Source of the DNA: JAWVFM01 sp963841455
GTDB lineage: Bacteria; Actinomycetota; Thermoleophilia; Solirubrobacterales; 70-9
Length of the DNA: 64,000 bases
Reading direction: 5' to 3'
NCBI GenBank assembly: GCA_963841455.1
Contig: CAWJCU010000002.1
Location: 186,001-250,000 of the forward strand
The notes below the pieces were generated by a model. That model did no database searches. It saw only the letters and a list, made by a program, of their open reading frames with translations, and was not told the DNA's origin. Shown here piece by piece: positions 57,569 through 64,000 of this stretch; the stretch's first letter is position 1, and every line of letters begins with the position of its first letter. The position numbers were made by a program, and so were the translations under genes.

Positions 57569-58303
57569 CTATGCCCGCGCGGCGTCGCGCTGCAGCTTCA
57601 GGCCCTTCGGCGTCAGAAGGCGCTGCACTCCGGCGAGGCCGAGCTCGACCAGGAGGGCGAGGACCGCGACGCAGATCGCGCCCGCGAGGACGCCCGAGTC
57701 GCCGTACACGTTCTTCTGCGTGATGAAGTCGCCGAGGTCGGAGTAGCCGACGAATGAAGCGATCGTCGCCGTCGCGATGATGTTGATCGCCGCGGTGCGG
57801 ACGCCGCTCATGATCGTCTGCACCCCGAGTGGCAGCTCGACACGTGCCAGCACCCCGAGCTCGGCCATCCCCATCCCCCGCGCGGCCTGCACGGCGTCCT
57901 GGTCGACCTGGCGGATCGCGACGTAGGTGTTGGTGAGGATCGGCGGCACGCCGAGGATCATCAGCGCGATTGCCACGTTTCCGAGCCCGACCCCGATGAC
58001 GGCCGCGAGGAGGAAGACGATGGCAATCTCGGGCAGGGCCCGCCCCGCGTTACCGAGCGCGACCGCGAAGAACTCACCGCGCCCCTTGTGCCCGAAGAAG
58101 GCCCCCACGGGCAGCGCGATGAGTATCGAGCCGGCCAGCGCGATGCCTGAGACCTTGAGCTGCGCGCGCGTCAGCGCCCAGACCTCGGATGGACCGCCCA
58201 CCTGGTGCGCGCCGGCCACCGAGCTCGCCTGCGGATGCAGGATGAAGTCGATCGCGTCGCCGAAGGCGCCGAGAAACGCCACCGGAAGGGAGTGGTCGAT
58301 CAT
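57569..58303 (-). CDS. ABC transporter permease, OpuC/ProU type (second)
   Basis: 244 residues from ATG 58303. Helical permease with the EAA-type loop TYVAIRQVDQDAVQAARGMGMAELGVLARVELPLGVQTIMSGVRTAAINIIATATIASFVGYSDLGDFI, typical of OpuCB/OpuCD. Other helices: VSGIALAGSILIALPVGAFFG, EIAIVFLLAAVIGVGLGNVAIALMILGVPPIL, and LAGAICVAVLALLVELGLAGVQRLL. It overlaps the end of the first permease gene by 4 nt (ATGA). Confidence 0.92.
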   Translation of the reverse strand: MIDHSLPVAFLGAFGDAIDFILHPQASSVAGAHQVGGPSEVWALTRAQLKVSGIALAGSILIALPVGAFFGHKGRGEFFAVALGNAGRALPEIAIVFLLAAVIGVGLGNVAIALMILGVPPILTNTYVAIRQVDQDAVQAARGMGMAELGVLARVELPLGVQTIMSGVRTAAINIIATATIASFVGYSDLGDFITQKNVYGDSGVLAGAICVAVLALLVELGLAGVQRLLTPKGLKLQRDAARA

Positions 58304-59052
58304 GCCGCCCTCGCCCGCAGCCAGGGGGTGGCGAAGCGCTGTGCGCCCAACAGCCCGAGATCCAGGACCACCGCCATCAGGATCGCGAGGCCGCCCGCCA
58401 GGATGATGTTGGTCTTGAAGTCCGGCTGCGCGATGATGAGCCCGCCGAGCCCGCCTGCGCCGCCGAGGAACGCCAGCGTCGCGAGCGCCATCGTCGACAC
58501 GGTCGCCACGCGCAGGCCGGCGACGATCTCGGGGACAGCGAGCGGCAGCTCGACCCGCCGCAGCAGCTGGCCCTGCGTCATGCCCATTCCACGCCCGGCG
58601 TCCTTGGCGGCCGCGGGGACGTTCGCCAGGCCCGAGACGGCGTTGCGGTAGATGATCTGGAGCGTGTAGAGAGCGAGCGGGATGATCCCGGTGATCGTCC
58701 CGAGGCCGGTGATCGGAAGGAGCAGCACGAAGAACGCGATGCTGGGGATCGTGTAGATCACGCCCGTCGCGCCGATCAGCGGCGGCTGAAGCCAACGGCG
58801 GCGGTGGGAGAGGATCGCCAGCGCCAGCGCGATGGCGAAGCCGAGCGCCACAGACACGACCACCAGGAACAGCTGCTTCAGCGCCGGGTTGACATAGAGA
58901 TGGAAGTTGTCGACGGCCCACTGCGGGCAGAAGAGGGCATCGGTTGCCTGGCAGGGAAGCTGGCCCTTGCGGTTGTGGAAGAAGCTCTGCGGCAGCCCCT
59001 GCGCGAGAACAACGGCGCCCGGCGCCTTTGCGGCGAGGGCGGCGCCGATCAT
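58300..59052 (-). CDS. ABC transporter permease, OpuC/ProU type (first)
   Basis: 250 residues from ATG 59052. A ~60-residue N-terminal outside part with two Cys (GQLPCQATDALFCPQWAVDNFHLYVNPA) precedes the membrane domain LFLVVVSVALGFAIALALAILSH ... LIGATGVIYTIPSIAFFVLLLPITGLGTITGIIPLALYTLQIIYRNAVSGLANVPAAAKDAGRGMGMTQGQLLRRVELPLAVPEIVAGLRVATVSTMALATLAFLGGAGGLGGLI. The EAA loop is canonical. Both ends overlap neighbours by 4 nt, so the four transporter genes form one transcript. Confidence 0.92.
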   Translation of the reverse strand: MIGAALAAKAPGAVVLAQGLPQSFFHNRKGQLPCQATDALFCPQWAVDNFHLYVNPALKQLFLVVVSVALGFAIALALAILSHRRRWLQPPLIGATGVIYTIPSIAFFVLLLPITGLGTITGIIPLALYTLQIIYRNAVSGLANVPAAAKDAGRGMGMTQGQLLRRVELPLAVPEIVAGLRVATVSTMALATLAFLGGAGGLGGLIIAQPDFKTNIILAGGLAILMAVVLDLGLLGAQRFATPWLRARAA

Positions 59053-60239
59053 CCGAGCGGCCTCTCCGCCGCCGGGTGCTCCTCGACCAGAGCCTCGGCC
59101 GACCCCAGGAACTCGGAGATGATCTCGACCGACAGCACGCCGGCGATCCTGCCCTGGGCGTCGACCACGGGTGCATAAAGGCTCTCGGCCTGCATCAGGT
59201 CCGAGAGCGCATCCCGCATCACGTCGTCGCGGTCGAGGATCGGGTGAGGGCTCGAGTCGGCCGTCGACGGGACGAGCTCGCCTGCGAGGTCCGACTCCGA
59301 CAGCCAGCCCAGTGGACGTCGCTGGGAGTCGACGAGAAGCGGATGAGGGACCTCGGCGCCCACGAGCTTCGCCCGCACTTCCGCGGTCGCCTGGCCGACG
59401 AATGCGAGCGGCGCCTCCCACAGGTCGATGTCGGCGACGCGCATGAGGGACAACCTCTTCAGCGCGCGGTCGGCGCCGACGAAGTCCTCGACGAACTCGT
59501 CAGCCGGCGACATCAGGAGCTCCGCGGGCGTCGCGAACTGCGCCAAATGTCCGCCCTTCCTCAGGACCGCTACGCGGTCGCCCATCTTGATCGCCTCGTC
59601 GATGTCGTGGGTGACGAAGAGGATCGTCTTGCGCACCTCGGCCTGGAGGCGGAGGAACTCGTTTTGGAGGCGCTCGCGGTTGATCGGGTCGACCGCCCCG
59701 AACGGCTCGTCCATCAACATCACGGCCGGGTCGGCCGCGAGGGCGCGCGCCACCCCCACGCGCTGCTGCTGCCCGCCGGAGAGTTGCGCCGGGTAGCGGT
59801 CCGCGAGGTCAGGATCGAGTGAGACGAGCTGGAGCAGCTCCCCGACGCGGGCCTGGGTCCGCGCTTTGTCCCAACCCACGAGCCGGGGGACGGTCGCGAC
59901 GTTGTCGGCGATCGTGCGGTGAGGGAAGAGGCCTGTCTGCTGGATCACGTATCCGATCTCGCGCCGAAGCTGCGCCGGCGAGCGATCCCGCACCGACTGG
60001 TCGCCGACGAGGATGTCGCCGCTCGTGATCTCGACCATTCGGTTCACCATCCGCATGGCGGTGGTCTTGCCACAGCCCGACGGACCGACGAACACGCAGA
60101 TCTCCCCCGCCGGCACCTCCAAGCTCAGGTTCTCGACGGCCGGGCTCTCGGTTCCGGCGTACTTCTTCGTCGTCTCGCGGAACTCGACCGCCAGGGCCTC
60201 GGCTGACTTTGCGCGCTCGGTCTGCCCCCGCACCGTCAC
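59049..60239 (-). CDS. osmolyte ABC transporter ATP-binding protein with two CBS domains (OpuCA/ProV type)
   Basis: 396 residues from GTG 60239; longer in-frame starts would have to translate repeat copy 6. Nucleotide-binding domain with Walker A GPSGCGKTTAMRMVNRM, Q-loop QQTGLFPH, signature LSGGQQQRVGVARALA, Walker B VMLMDEPFGAVDPINRERL, H-loop THDIDEAIKMGDRVAVL. The C-terminal ~130 residues are two CBS domains (HPLLVDSQRRPLGWLSESDLAG and LMQAESLYAPVVDAQGRIAGVLSVEII), which in OpuA-type transporters sense ionic strength or cyclic di-AMP. Confidence 0.93.
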   Translation of the reverse strand: MTVRGQTERAKSAEALAVEFRETTKKYAGTESPAVENLSLEVPAGEICVFVGPSGCGKTTAMRMVNRMVEITSGDILVGDQSVRDRSPAQLRREIGYVIQQTGLFPHRTIADNVATVPRLVGWDKARTQARVGELLQLVSLDPDLADRYPAQLSGGQQQRVGVARALAADPAVMLMDEPFGAVDPINRERLQNEFLRLQAEVRKTILFVTHDIDEAIKMGDRVAVLRKGGHLAQFATPAELLMSPADEFVEDFVGADRALKRLSLMRVADIDLWEAPLAFVGQATAEVRAKLVGAEVPHPLLVDSQRRPLGWLSESDLAGELVPSTADSSPHPILDRDDVMRDALSDLMQAESLYAPVVDAQGRIAGVLSVEIISEFLGSAEALVEEHPAAERPLG

Positions 60240-60242
60240 ACC

Positions 60243-60297
60243 ACTTGCGGGCGCCTGCGGCGCCCTTACCTGCCTCTTTCGGGGCTGAAGCCCCTCA
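60243..60297 (-). repeat. two-hairpin dispersed element, copy 6
   Basis: 55 bp in the 99-bp gap between the divergent osmolyte transporter and P-type ATPase genes. Hairpin A is GGGCGCC-TGC-GGCGCCC (loop change only), hairpin B is GGGGC-TGAA-GCCCC. Read TGAGG-first on the minus strand it ends 3 bp before the transporter start codon. Confidence 0.9.
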
Positions 60298-60338
60298 TAG
60301 CCAAAACACGGTGAATCTACCGCGACAATGCCTCCGCT

Positions 60339-62831
60339 ATGAATGACCACGTGGCGGAAGTGCGCCTAGAGGGCCTCACGACGGCCGAGGCGCGCCAGCG
60401 CCTGGCGCGGCTCGGCCCGGTCGAGCCGTCGAGCTCGCGATCGGTCTCGAGCATCGTCGCGGCGAACGTCTTCACGCTCTTCAACGCGATCCTCGGGGCG
60501 TTCTTCATCCTCCTCGTGGGGCTCGGCCTCTTCGCGGACGCGATCTTCGGCCTCATCGCCGTCGTCAACACCGCGATCGGCGTCCGCTCGGAGCTGCGCG
60601 CCAAGGAGACGCTCGACGAGCTCGCCCTGCTCGTCGCGCCGCGGGCGAAGGTGATCCGCGACGGCAAGCTCACCGAGCTTCGCGCCGAGGAGGTGGTGCC
60701 GGGCGACGTCGTCCGCGTCGAGCCGGGCGACCAGCTCGTGGCCGACGGCGAGGTCGTCGCGGCGCGTGGCCTCACCATGGACGAGTCGATCCTCACCGGT
60801 GAGGCCGACGGGGTCCGCAAGCGCCGCGGCGACCGGGTGCTCTCCGGCTCCTTCTGCCTGGCGGGATCCGGCCATTACGAGGTCGACGCCGTTCGCGAGA
60901 AGAGCTACGCCGGCCGCGTCGCCGGCGAGGCGCGCGCCTTCCGCCACCCGATGTCGCCCCTCCAGGAGGAGGTCAACCGCGTCCTGTGGGCGACGACGAT
61001 CGCGATGGCCCCGCTGGGAATCGTCCTCGTGCTCGCGCTGTCGATCCGAAGCGTGGGCCTCACGGACGCCGCCCAGACCGCGGCGGCGGGTCTCGTGACG
61101 ATGGTCCCCGAGGGCCTCGTGCTCCTGATGTCGGTGACGCTCGCCGTCGCCGCGGTGCGCCTGGCGCGGATGCGGACGCTCGTGCAGCAGCTGAGCGCCA
61201 CCGAGGCGCTCGCCGCCGTCGACACGATCTGCGTCGACAAGACGGGGACGCTGACCGACGGCACCCTGACGCTCGTCGCCGTGGAGGTCGCGGATCCTGA
61301 GCGGCCCGGCCCGGCTCAGGAGGCGCTCGGACGCTTCGCGCACTCCGCCGGGGAGCGCAACCGCACCCTTCAGGTGATCGCCGAGCGGTTCCCGGCGTCG
61401 CCGCGGCCGGTCGTGGCGGAGGTGCCGTTCTCCTCGGCCTGGAAGTGGAGCGGCGCGACGCTCGACGGCGACGGCACCGCCCGCTCCTACGTGCTCGGAG
61501 CCCCCGACGTGCTGAAGCGCGCGGGCGCGCTGGCCCTCCCGCCTCCCCTCGAGAAGGCGCTTGCGGAGCACACGAGCGCGGGGCGGCGCGTGGTCGCGTT
61601 CGGCGAGGCCGCCGGCCGCCTGCCGGATGACCCCGCGAACGAGCCGCCACCGAAGCTCGAGGCCCGCGCGCTGGTCGTGCTCGAGGAACGGCTTCGCTCC
61701 GACGCGCTCGACACCGTTGAGTTCATGCGCGAGCAGCAGGTGGACCTGAAGCTGATCTCGGGCGACGCGCGCGAGACCGTCACCGCCGTGGCGCGGTCGG
61801 TCGGCGTGCCGGCCGACGCGGGCGTGGTCGAGGGCCCCAACCTGCCTAAGGACAAGTCCGGGCTCGCGGCCGCCGCAGCCAAGAACACGGTCTTCTGCCG
61901 CATCACCCCCGAGCAGAAGCAGGCGCTCGTCGGGGCCCTGGCCGAAAGCGGGCGCTTCACGGCGATGATCGGTGACGGCGTCAACGACGTGCCGGCCCTG
62001 AAGCGCGCGCGTCTCGCGGTCGCGATGGGCTCGGGCAGCCAGGTGACCAAGGGCGTGGCCGACATCGTCCTGCTCTCGGACCAGTTCGCGATGCTCCCAC
62101 GCGCCGTCGCCGAGGGCCGACGGATCGCGCGCAACATCCACCGGCTCGGTCGCCTCTACCTGACGAAGAGCGTTTATGCCGCGGTGCTGATCCTCTTCGC
62201 CGCAATCACGGGCTTCGCGTTCCCGTTTCTCCCACGCCACCTGACGGTCGCGGCGACGCTCACGATCGGCATCCCCTCCTTCGTGCTCGCCCTGGCGCCG
62301 AGCGAGGGCCCGCTCTACCGCGGGCACCTGTTGCGGTCGCTCGCCGCCTTCGCGGTCCCCGCCGGGGTGGCGTGCGGCGTGGCGTCCCTCCTGTCGTTCT
62401 TTTTCGTCGACACCGTCTTCGGAGGCACGATCGCGGACGGGCGCACCGCGGCGACCACGACCCTGATCGTGCTCGGCCTCTGCTTCATCCTGCTGCTGGA
62501 GCGGGGGCCCGGGCGCGAGCACATCACGATCCAGAGCTACATGCTCGCGCTCGTCGCCGGGCTCGGCGCCCTCTACGCACTCGGCCTCGCGGCGACCCCG
62601 GTCCGCAACTTCTTCCAGCTCGAGATCCTCTCGGCGGCCGAGTGGTTCCTCGCGCTGCTGTGCGTCGCGATCGGTCTCCTCATTGCCGCGGTGGCCTGGC
62701 GCATCCCGTACATCCAGCGGCTCGAGGCCCCCGACGCGCCGCCGGCTGAGGATGAGGACATCCCGGCCCCGACCCACAAGCCCCAGACCTCCGAGACGCC
62801 CGCCGTGCGGGCCGAGGCGCCCGGACAGTGA
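60339..62831 (+). CDS. P-type cation-transporting ATPase (CtpE-like)
   Basis: 830 residues. Actuator TMDESILTGEADGV (TGE); membrane motif TMVPEGLVLLMSVTLAVAAVRLA; phosphorylation site DTICVDKTGTLTDG; nucleotide domain with VLGAPDVLKRAG; hinge MIGDGVNDVPALKRARLAVAMGSGSQVTKGVADIVLL. The MVPEGL motif and overall length match mycobacterial CtpE, a calcium-uptake pump. Ten membrane helices expected; the tail (PDAPPAEDEDIPAPTHKPQTSETP) is disordered. No N-terminal metal-binding domain, so heavy-metal export is unlikely. It ends in a 4-nt overlap with pyruvate kinase. Confidence 0.9.
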   Translation: MNDHVAEVRLEGLTTAEARQRLARLGPVEPSSSRSVSSIVAANVFTLFNAILGAFFILLVGLGLFADAIFGLIAVVNTAIGVRSELRAKETLDELALLVAPRAKVIRDGKLTELRAEEVVPGDVVRVEPGDQLVADGEVVAARGLTMDESILTGEADGVRKRRGDRVLSGSFCLAGSGHYEVDAVREKSYAGRVAGEARAFRHPMSPLQEEVNRVLWATTIAMAPLGIVLVLALSIRSVGLTDAAQTAAAGLVTMVPEGLVLLMSVTLAVAAVRLARMRTLVQQLSATEALAAVDTICVDKTGTLTDGTLTLVAVEVADPERPGPAQEALGRFAHSAGERNRTLQVIAERFPASPRPVVAEVPFSSAWKWSGATLDGDGTARSYVLGAPDVLKRAGALALPPPLEKALAEHTSAGRRVVAFGEAAGRLPDDPANEPPPKLEARALVVLEERLRSDALDTVEFMREQQVDLKLISGDARETVTAVARSVGVPADAGVVEGPNLPKDKSGLAAAAAKNTVFCRITPEQKQALVGALAESGRFTAMIGDGVNDVPALKRARLAVAMGSGSQVTKGVADIVLLSDQFAMLPRAVAEGRRIARNIHRLGRLYLTKSVYAAVLILFAAITGFAFPFLPRHLTVAATLTIGIPSFVLALAPSEGPLYRGHLLRSLAAFAVPAGVACGVASLLSFFFVDTVFGGTIADGRTAATTTLIVLGLCFILLLERGPGREHITIQSYMLALVAGLGALYALGLAATPVRNFFQLEILSAAEWFLALLCVAIGLLIAAVAWRIPYIQRLEAPDAPPAEDEDIPAPTHKPQTSETPAVRAEAPGQ

Positions 62832-64000
62832 CGATCACCGGTGTCCACGCTGCGCTCGGCGAGCGTCGCCGCACGAAGATCGTCGCGACGATCGGCCCGG
62901 CGAGCCGCTCGACCGAGACGATGGAGGAGCTCATTCGCGCCGGGGCCGACGTGTTCCGGCTCAACTTCTCACACGGCAGCCCGGCGGACCACACGGAGAA
63001 CGTCTCGATGGCCCGGGAGGCTGCGAAGCGCGTAGGCAAGGAGATCGGCCTGCTCGGCGACCTGCCGGGGCCGAAGCTCAGGCTCGGCGAGCTGCCCGGC
63101 GGCTACACGGATCTCGTGCAGGGCGCGCAGGTGAGCATCAAGGTCGACGGCGAGGGCGACCCCGCCTGCCTCCCGGTCACCTGGGAAGGACTGCCGGGCG
63201 CGGTCCGCGAGGGCAACGAGGTCTACCTGGCCGACGGGCGCATCCGGCTTCGTGTCCTGCAGAGCGGCGCCGGCGAGGCCAGGTGCGAGGTCGAGGTGGG
63301 CGGCCGTGTCGGTTCGCACCAGGGCCTGAACCTGCCTGGCACGGACGTCCCGCTCCCCTCCGCGGGGCAGGCCGACCTGGCCTGGGTTGACTTCGCCGTC
63401 GAGCACGGAATCGACCTTCTCGCCGTGTCGTTCGTCCGCCGCGCCGAGGACCTCATGCCCGTTGAGCGCCGGCTCCGAGTGAGTCGCTCGGACATCCCGC
63501 TGATCGCGAAGATCGAGAAGCCGCAGGCGGCGGAGAACGCGGAGGCAATCATCGCCGCGGCCCTCTCCGGGATCATGGTGGCCCGCGGGGACCTCGGGAT
63601 CGAGCTGCCGCTCGCCGCGGTGCCGGTGGTGCAGAAGCGGCTCCTCGCCCTCGCCGGCGAGCGCTCGAAGCCGTCGATCACCGCCACGCAGATGCTCGCC
63701 TCCATGGTCTCGTCGCCGCGGCCGACGCGGGCGGAGGTGTCGGACGTCGCCAACGCCATCTGGCAGGGGACCGATGCGGTGATGCTCTCCGAGGAGACGG
63801 CCATCGGCGAATACCCGGTGGAGGCCGTGCGGGTGATGGACCGCATCGCGCGCGAGGTGGAGCCCGACCTGCCCTACGGCGACTGGGTCTTCAGCCGCGT
63901 CGCGGGCGACGAGTCGGACGTCGCGAGCTCCGTGGCGAGAGCCGCGGTGGGCTCGACCTACACGCTCGGCCTCTCAGCCCTGGTCGTGCCGACGCGCTCG
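62828..64000 (+). CDS. pyk: pyruvate kinase, 3' end outside window
   Basis: 391 codons visible from GTG 62828, which overlaps the upstream stop (GTGA). The barrel starts RRTKIVATIGPASRSTETMEELIRAGADVFRLNFSHG; the B domain follows; then AVSFVRRAEDL, LIAKIEKPQAAEN, GIMVARGDLGIELPLAAVPVVQKRLLALA, and KPSITATQMLASMVSSPRPTRAEVSDVANAIWQGTDAVMLSEETAIGEYPVEAVRVM. All metal, ADP and PEP contacts of the A domain are present. The C-terminal allosteric domain has just begun at the window end. It converts PEP and ADP to pyruvate and ATP. Confidence 0.94.
   Translation, partial: MTITGVHAALGERRRTKIVATIGPASRSTETMEELIRAGADVFRLNFSHGSPADHTENVSMAREAAKRVGKEIGLLGDLPGPKLRLGELPGGYTDLVQGAQVSIKVDGEGDPACLPVTWEGLPGAVREGNEVYLADGRIRLRVLQSGAGEARCEVEVGGRVGSHQGLNLPGTDVPLPSAGQADLAWVDFAVEHGIDLLAVSFVRRAEDLMPVERRLRVSRSDIPLIAKIEKPQAAENAEAIIAAALSGIMVARGDLGIELPLAAVPVVQKRLLALAGERSKPSITATQMLASMVSSPRPTRAEVSDVANAIWQGTDAVMLSEETAIGEYPVEAVRVMDRIAREVEPDLPYGDWVFSRVAGDESDVASSVARAAVGSTYTLGLSALVVPTRS

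Noticed and set aside
59049..60350. Transporter ATPase starting at 60350
   Set aside because: That start would translate through repeat copy 6; GTG 60239 gives the normal N-terminus.
60366..62777. 803-codon open frame on the minus strand
   Set aside because: It is antisense to the well-conserved P-type ATPase. Long antisense frames are expected at this GC content and the product (Arg/Glu/Gly-rich) matches nothing.
1..64000. tRNA, rRNA or known riboswitches
   Set aside because: Intergenic gaps were read on both strands and none showed a cloverleaf or a familiar riboswitch core; a covariance-model search would be needed to be sure.

Overview
The window is a 64 kb piece of a GC-rich, gene-dense chromosome. 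No rRNA, tRNA, prophage, insertion sequence or CRISPR array was seen. The gene content points to an actinobacterium, most likely class Thermoleophilia. Supporting signs are F420-type luciferase-like oxidoreductases, ergothioneine genes, a mycobacterial-type polymethylated-polysaccharide gene set, Rv3679/Rv3680-like ATPases, a CtpE-like pump, many GTG starts, and a secreted protein with the ALFVALGGTA-type signal segment common in that class. This assignment is an inference from gene content.

Layout. 1-9.6 kb is mainly one minus-strand catabolic block: thiolase, HAD phosphatase, methylmalonyl-CoA mutase large subunit, a DUF2188-like membrane protein, mutase B12 subunit, then ETF beta, ETF alpha, ETF-quinone oxidoreductase and a GNAT. 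A 20-bp perfect palindrome overlaps the likely promoter in front of the ETF genes. 9.7-14.5 kb adds an aminopeptidase, an SCP2-like protein, an acyl-CoA dehydrogenase and the mutase chaperone MeaB. Together these suggest oxidation of acyl-CoAs through propionyl/methylmalonyl-CoA, with electrons passed to quinone. 14.5-19.5 kb carries a hexapeptide acyltransferase, a GT4 glucosyltransferase, a GH57 branching enzyme and two methyltransferases, resembling the mycobacterial Rv3030-Rv3034c methylglucose lipopolysaccharide locus. 20-25.7 kb holds a GerW-like protein, a class III cyclase, gamma-glutamyltransferase, and overlapping parA-ftsZ genes whose products both carry long disordered N-termini. 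25.8-28.5 kb is a divergent operon of two Get3/ArsA-like ATPases and a DsbA-like protein.

28.6-42.3 kb is mixed housekeeping: an unknown HEPN-like protein, HxlR, PilT, the primary sigma factor, YihY, GlpX, an F420 oxidoreductase, a PadR/carotenoid-oxygenase divergent pair, and egtD-egtB. 42.4-49 kb holds an SDR, a PhnD-like binding protein, a pilin-like surface protein, a DUF6636-like lipoprotein and a PAS-PAS-zinc-ribbon protein. 49-52 kb is the pntB-pntAB-pntAA transhydrogenase operon. 52-64 kb has an FHA-HTH protein facing a Ser/Thr kinase with a beta-propeller sensor, an OpuC/ProU-type osmolyte transporter, a CtpE-like P-type ATPase and the start of pyruvate kinase.

The most unusual non-coding feature is a dispersed element of about 54 bp, found in six copies (18.5, 19.5, 19.8, 40.1, 50.8 and 60.2 kb). 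Each copy is made of two hairpins, and compensatory base changes between copies indicate that the fold is selected. Copies sit at gene borders and three times supply the stop codon of the preceding gene.
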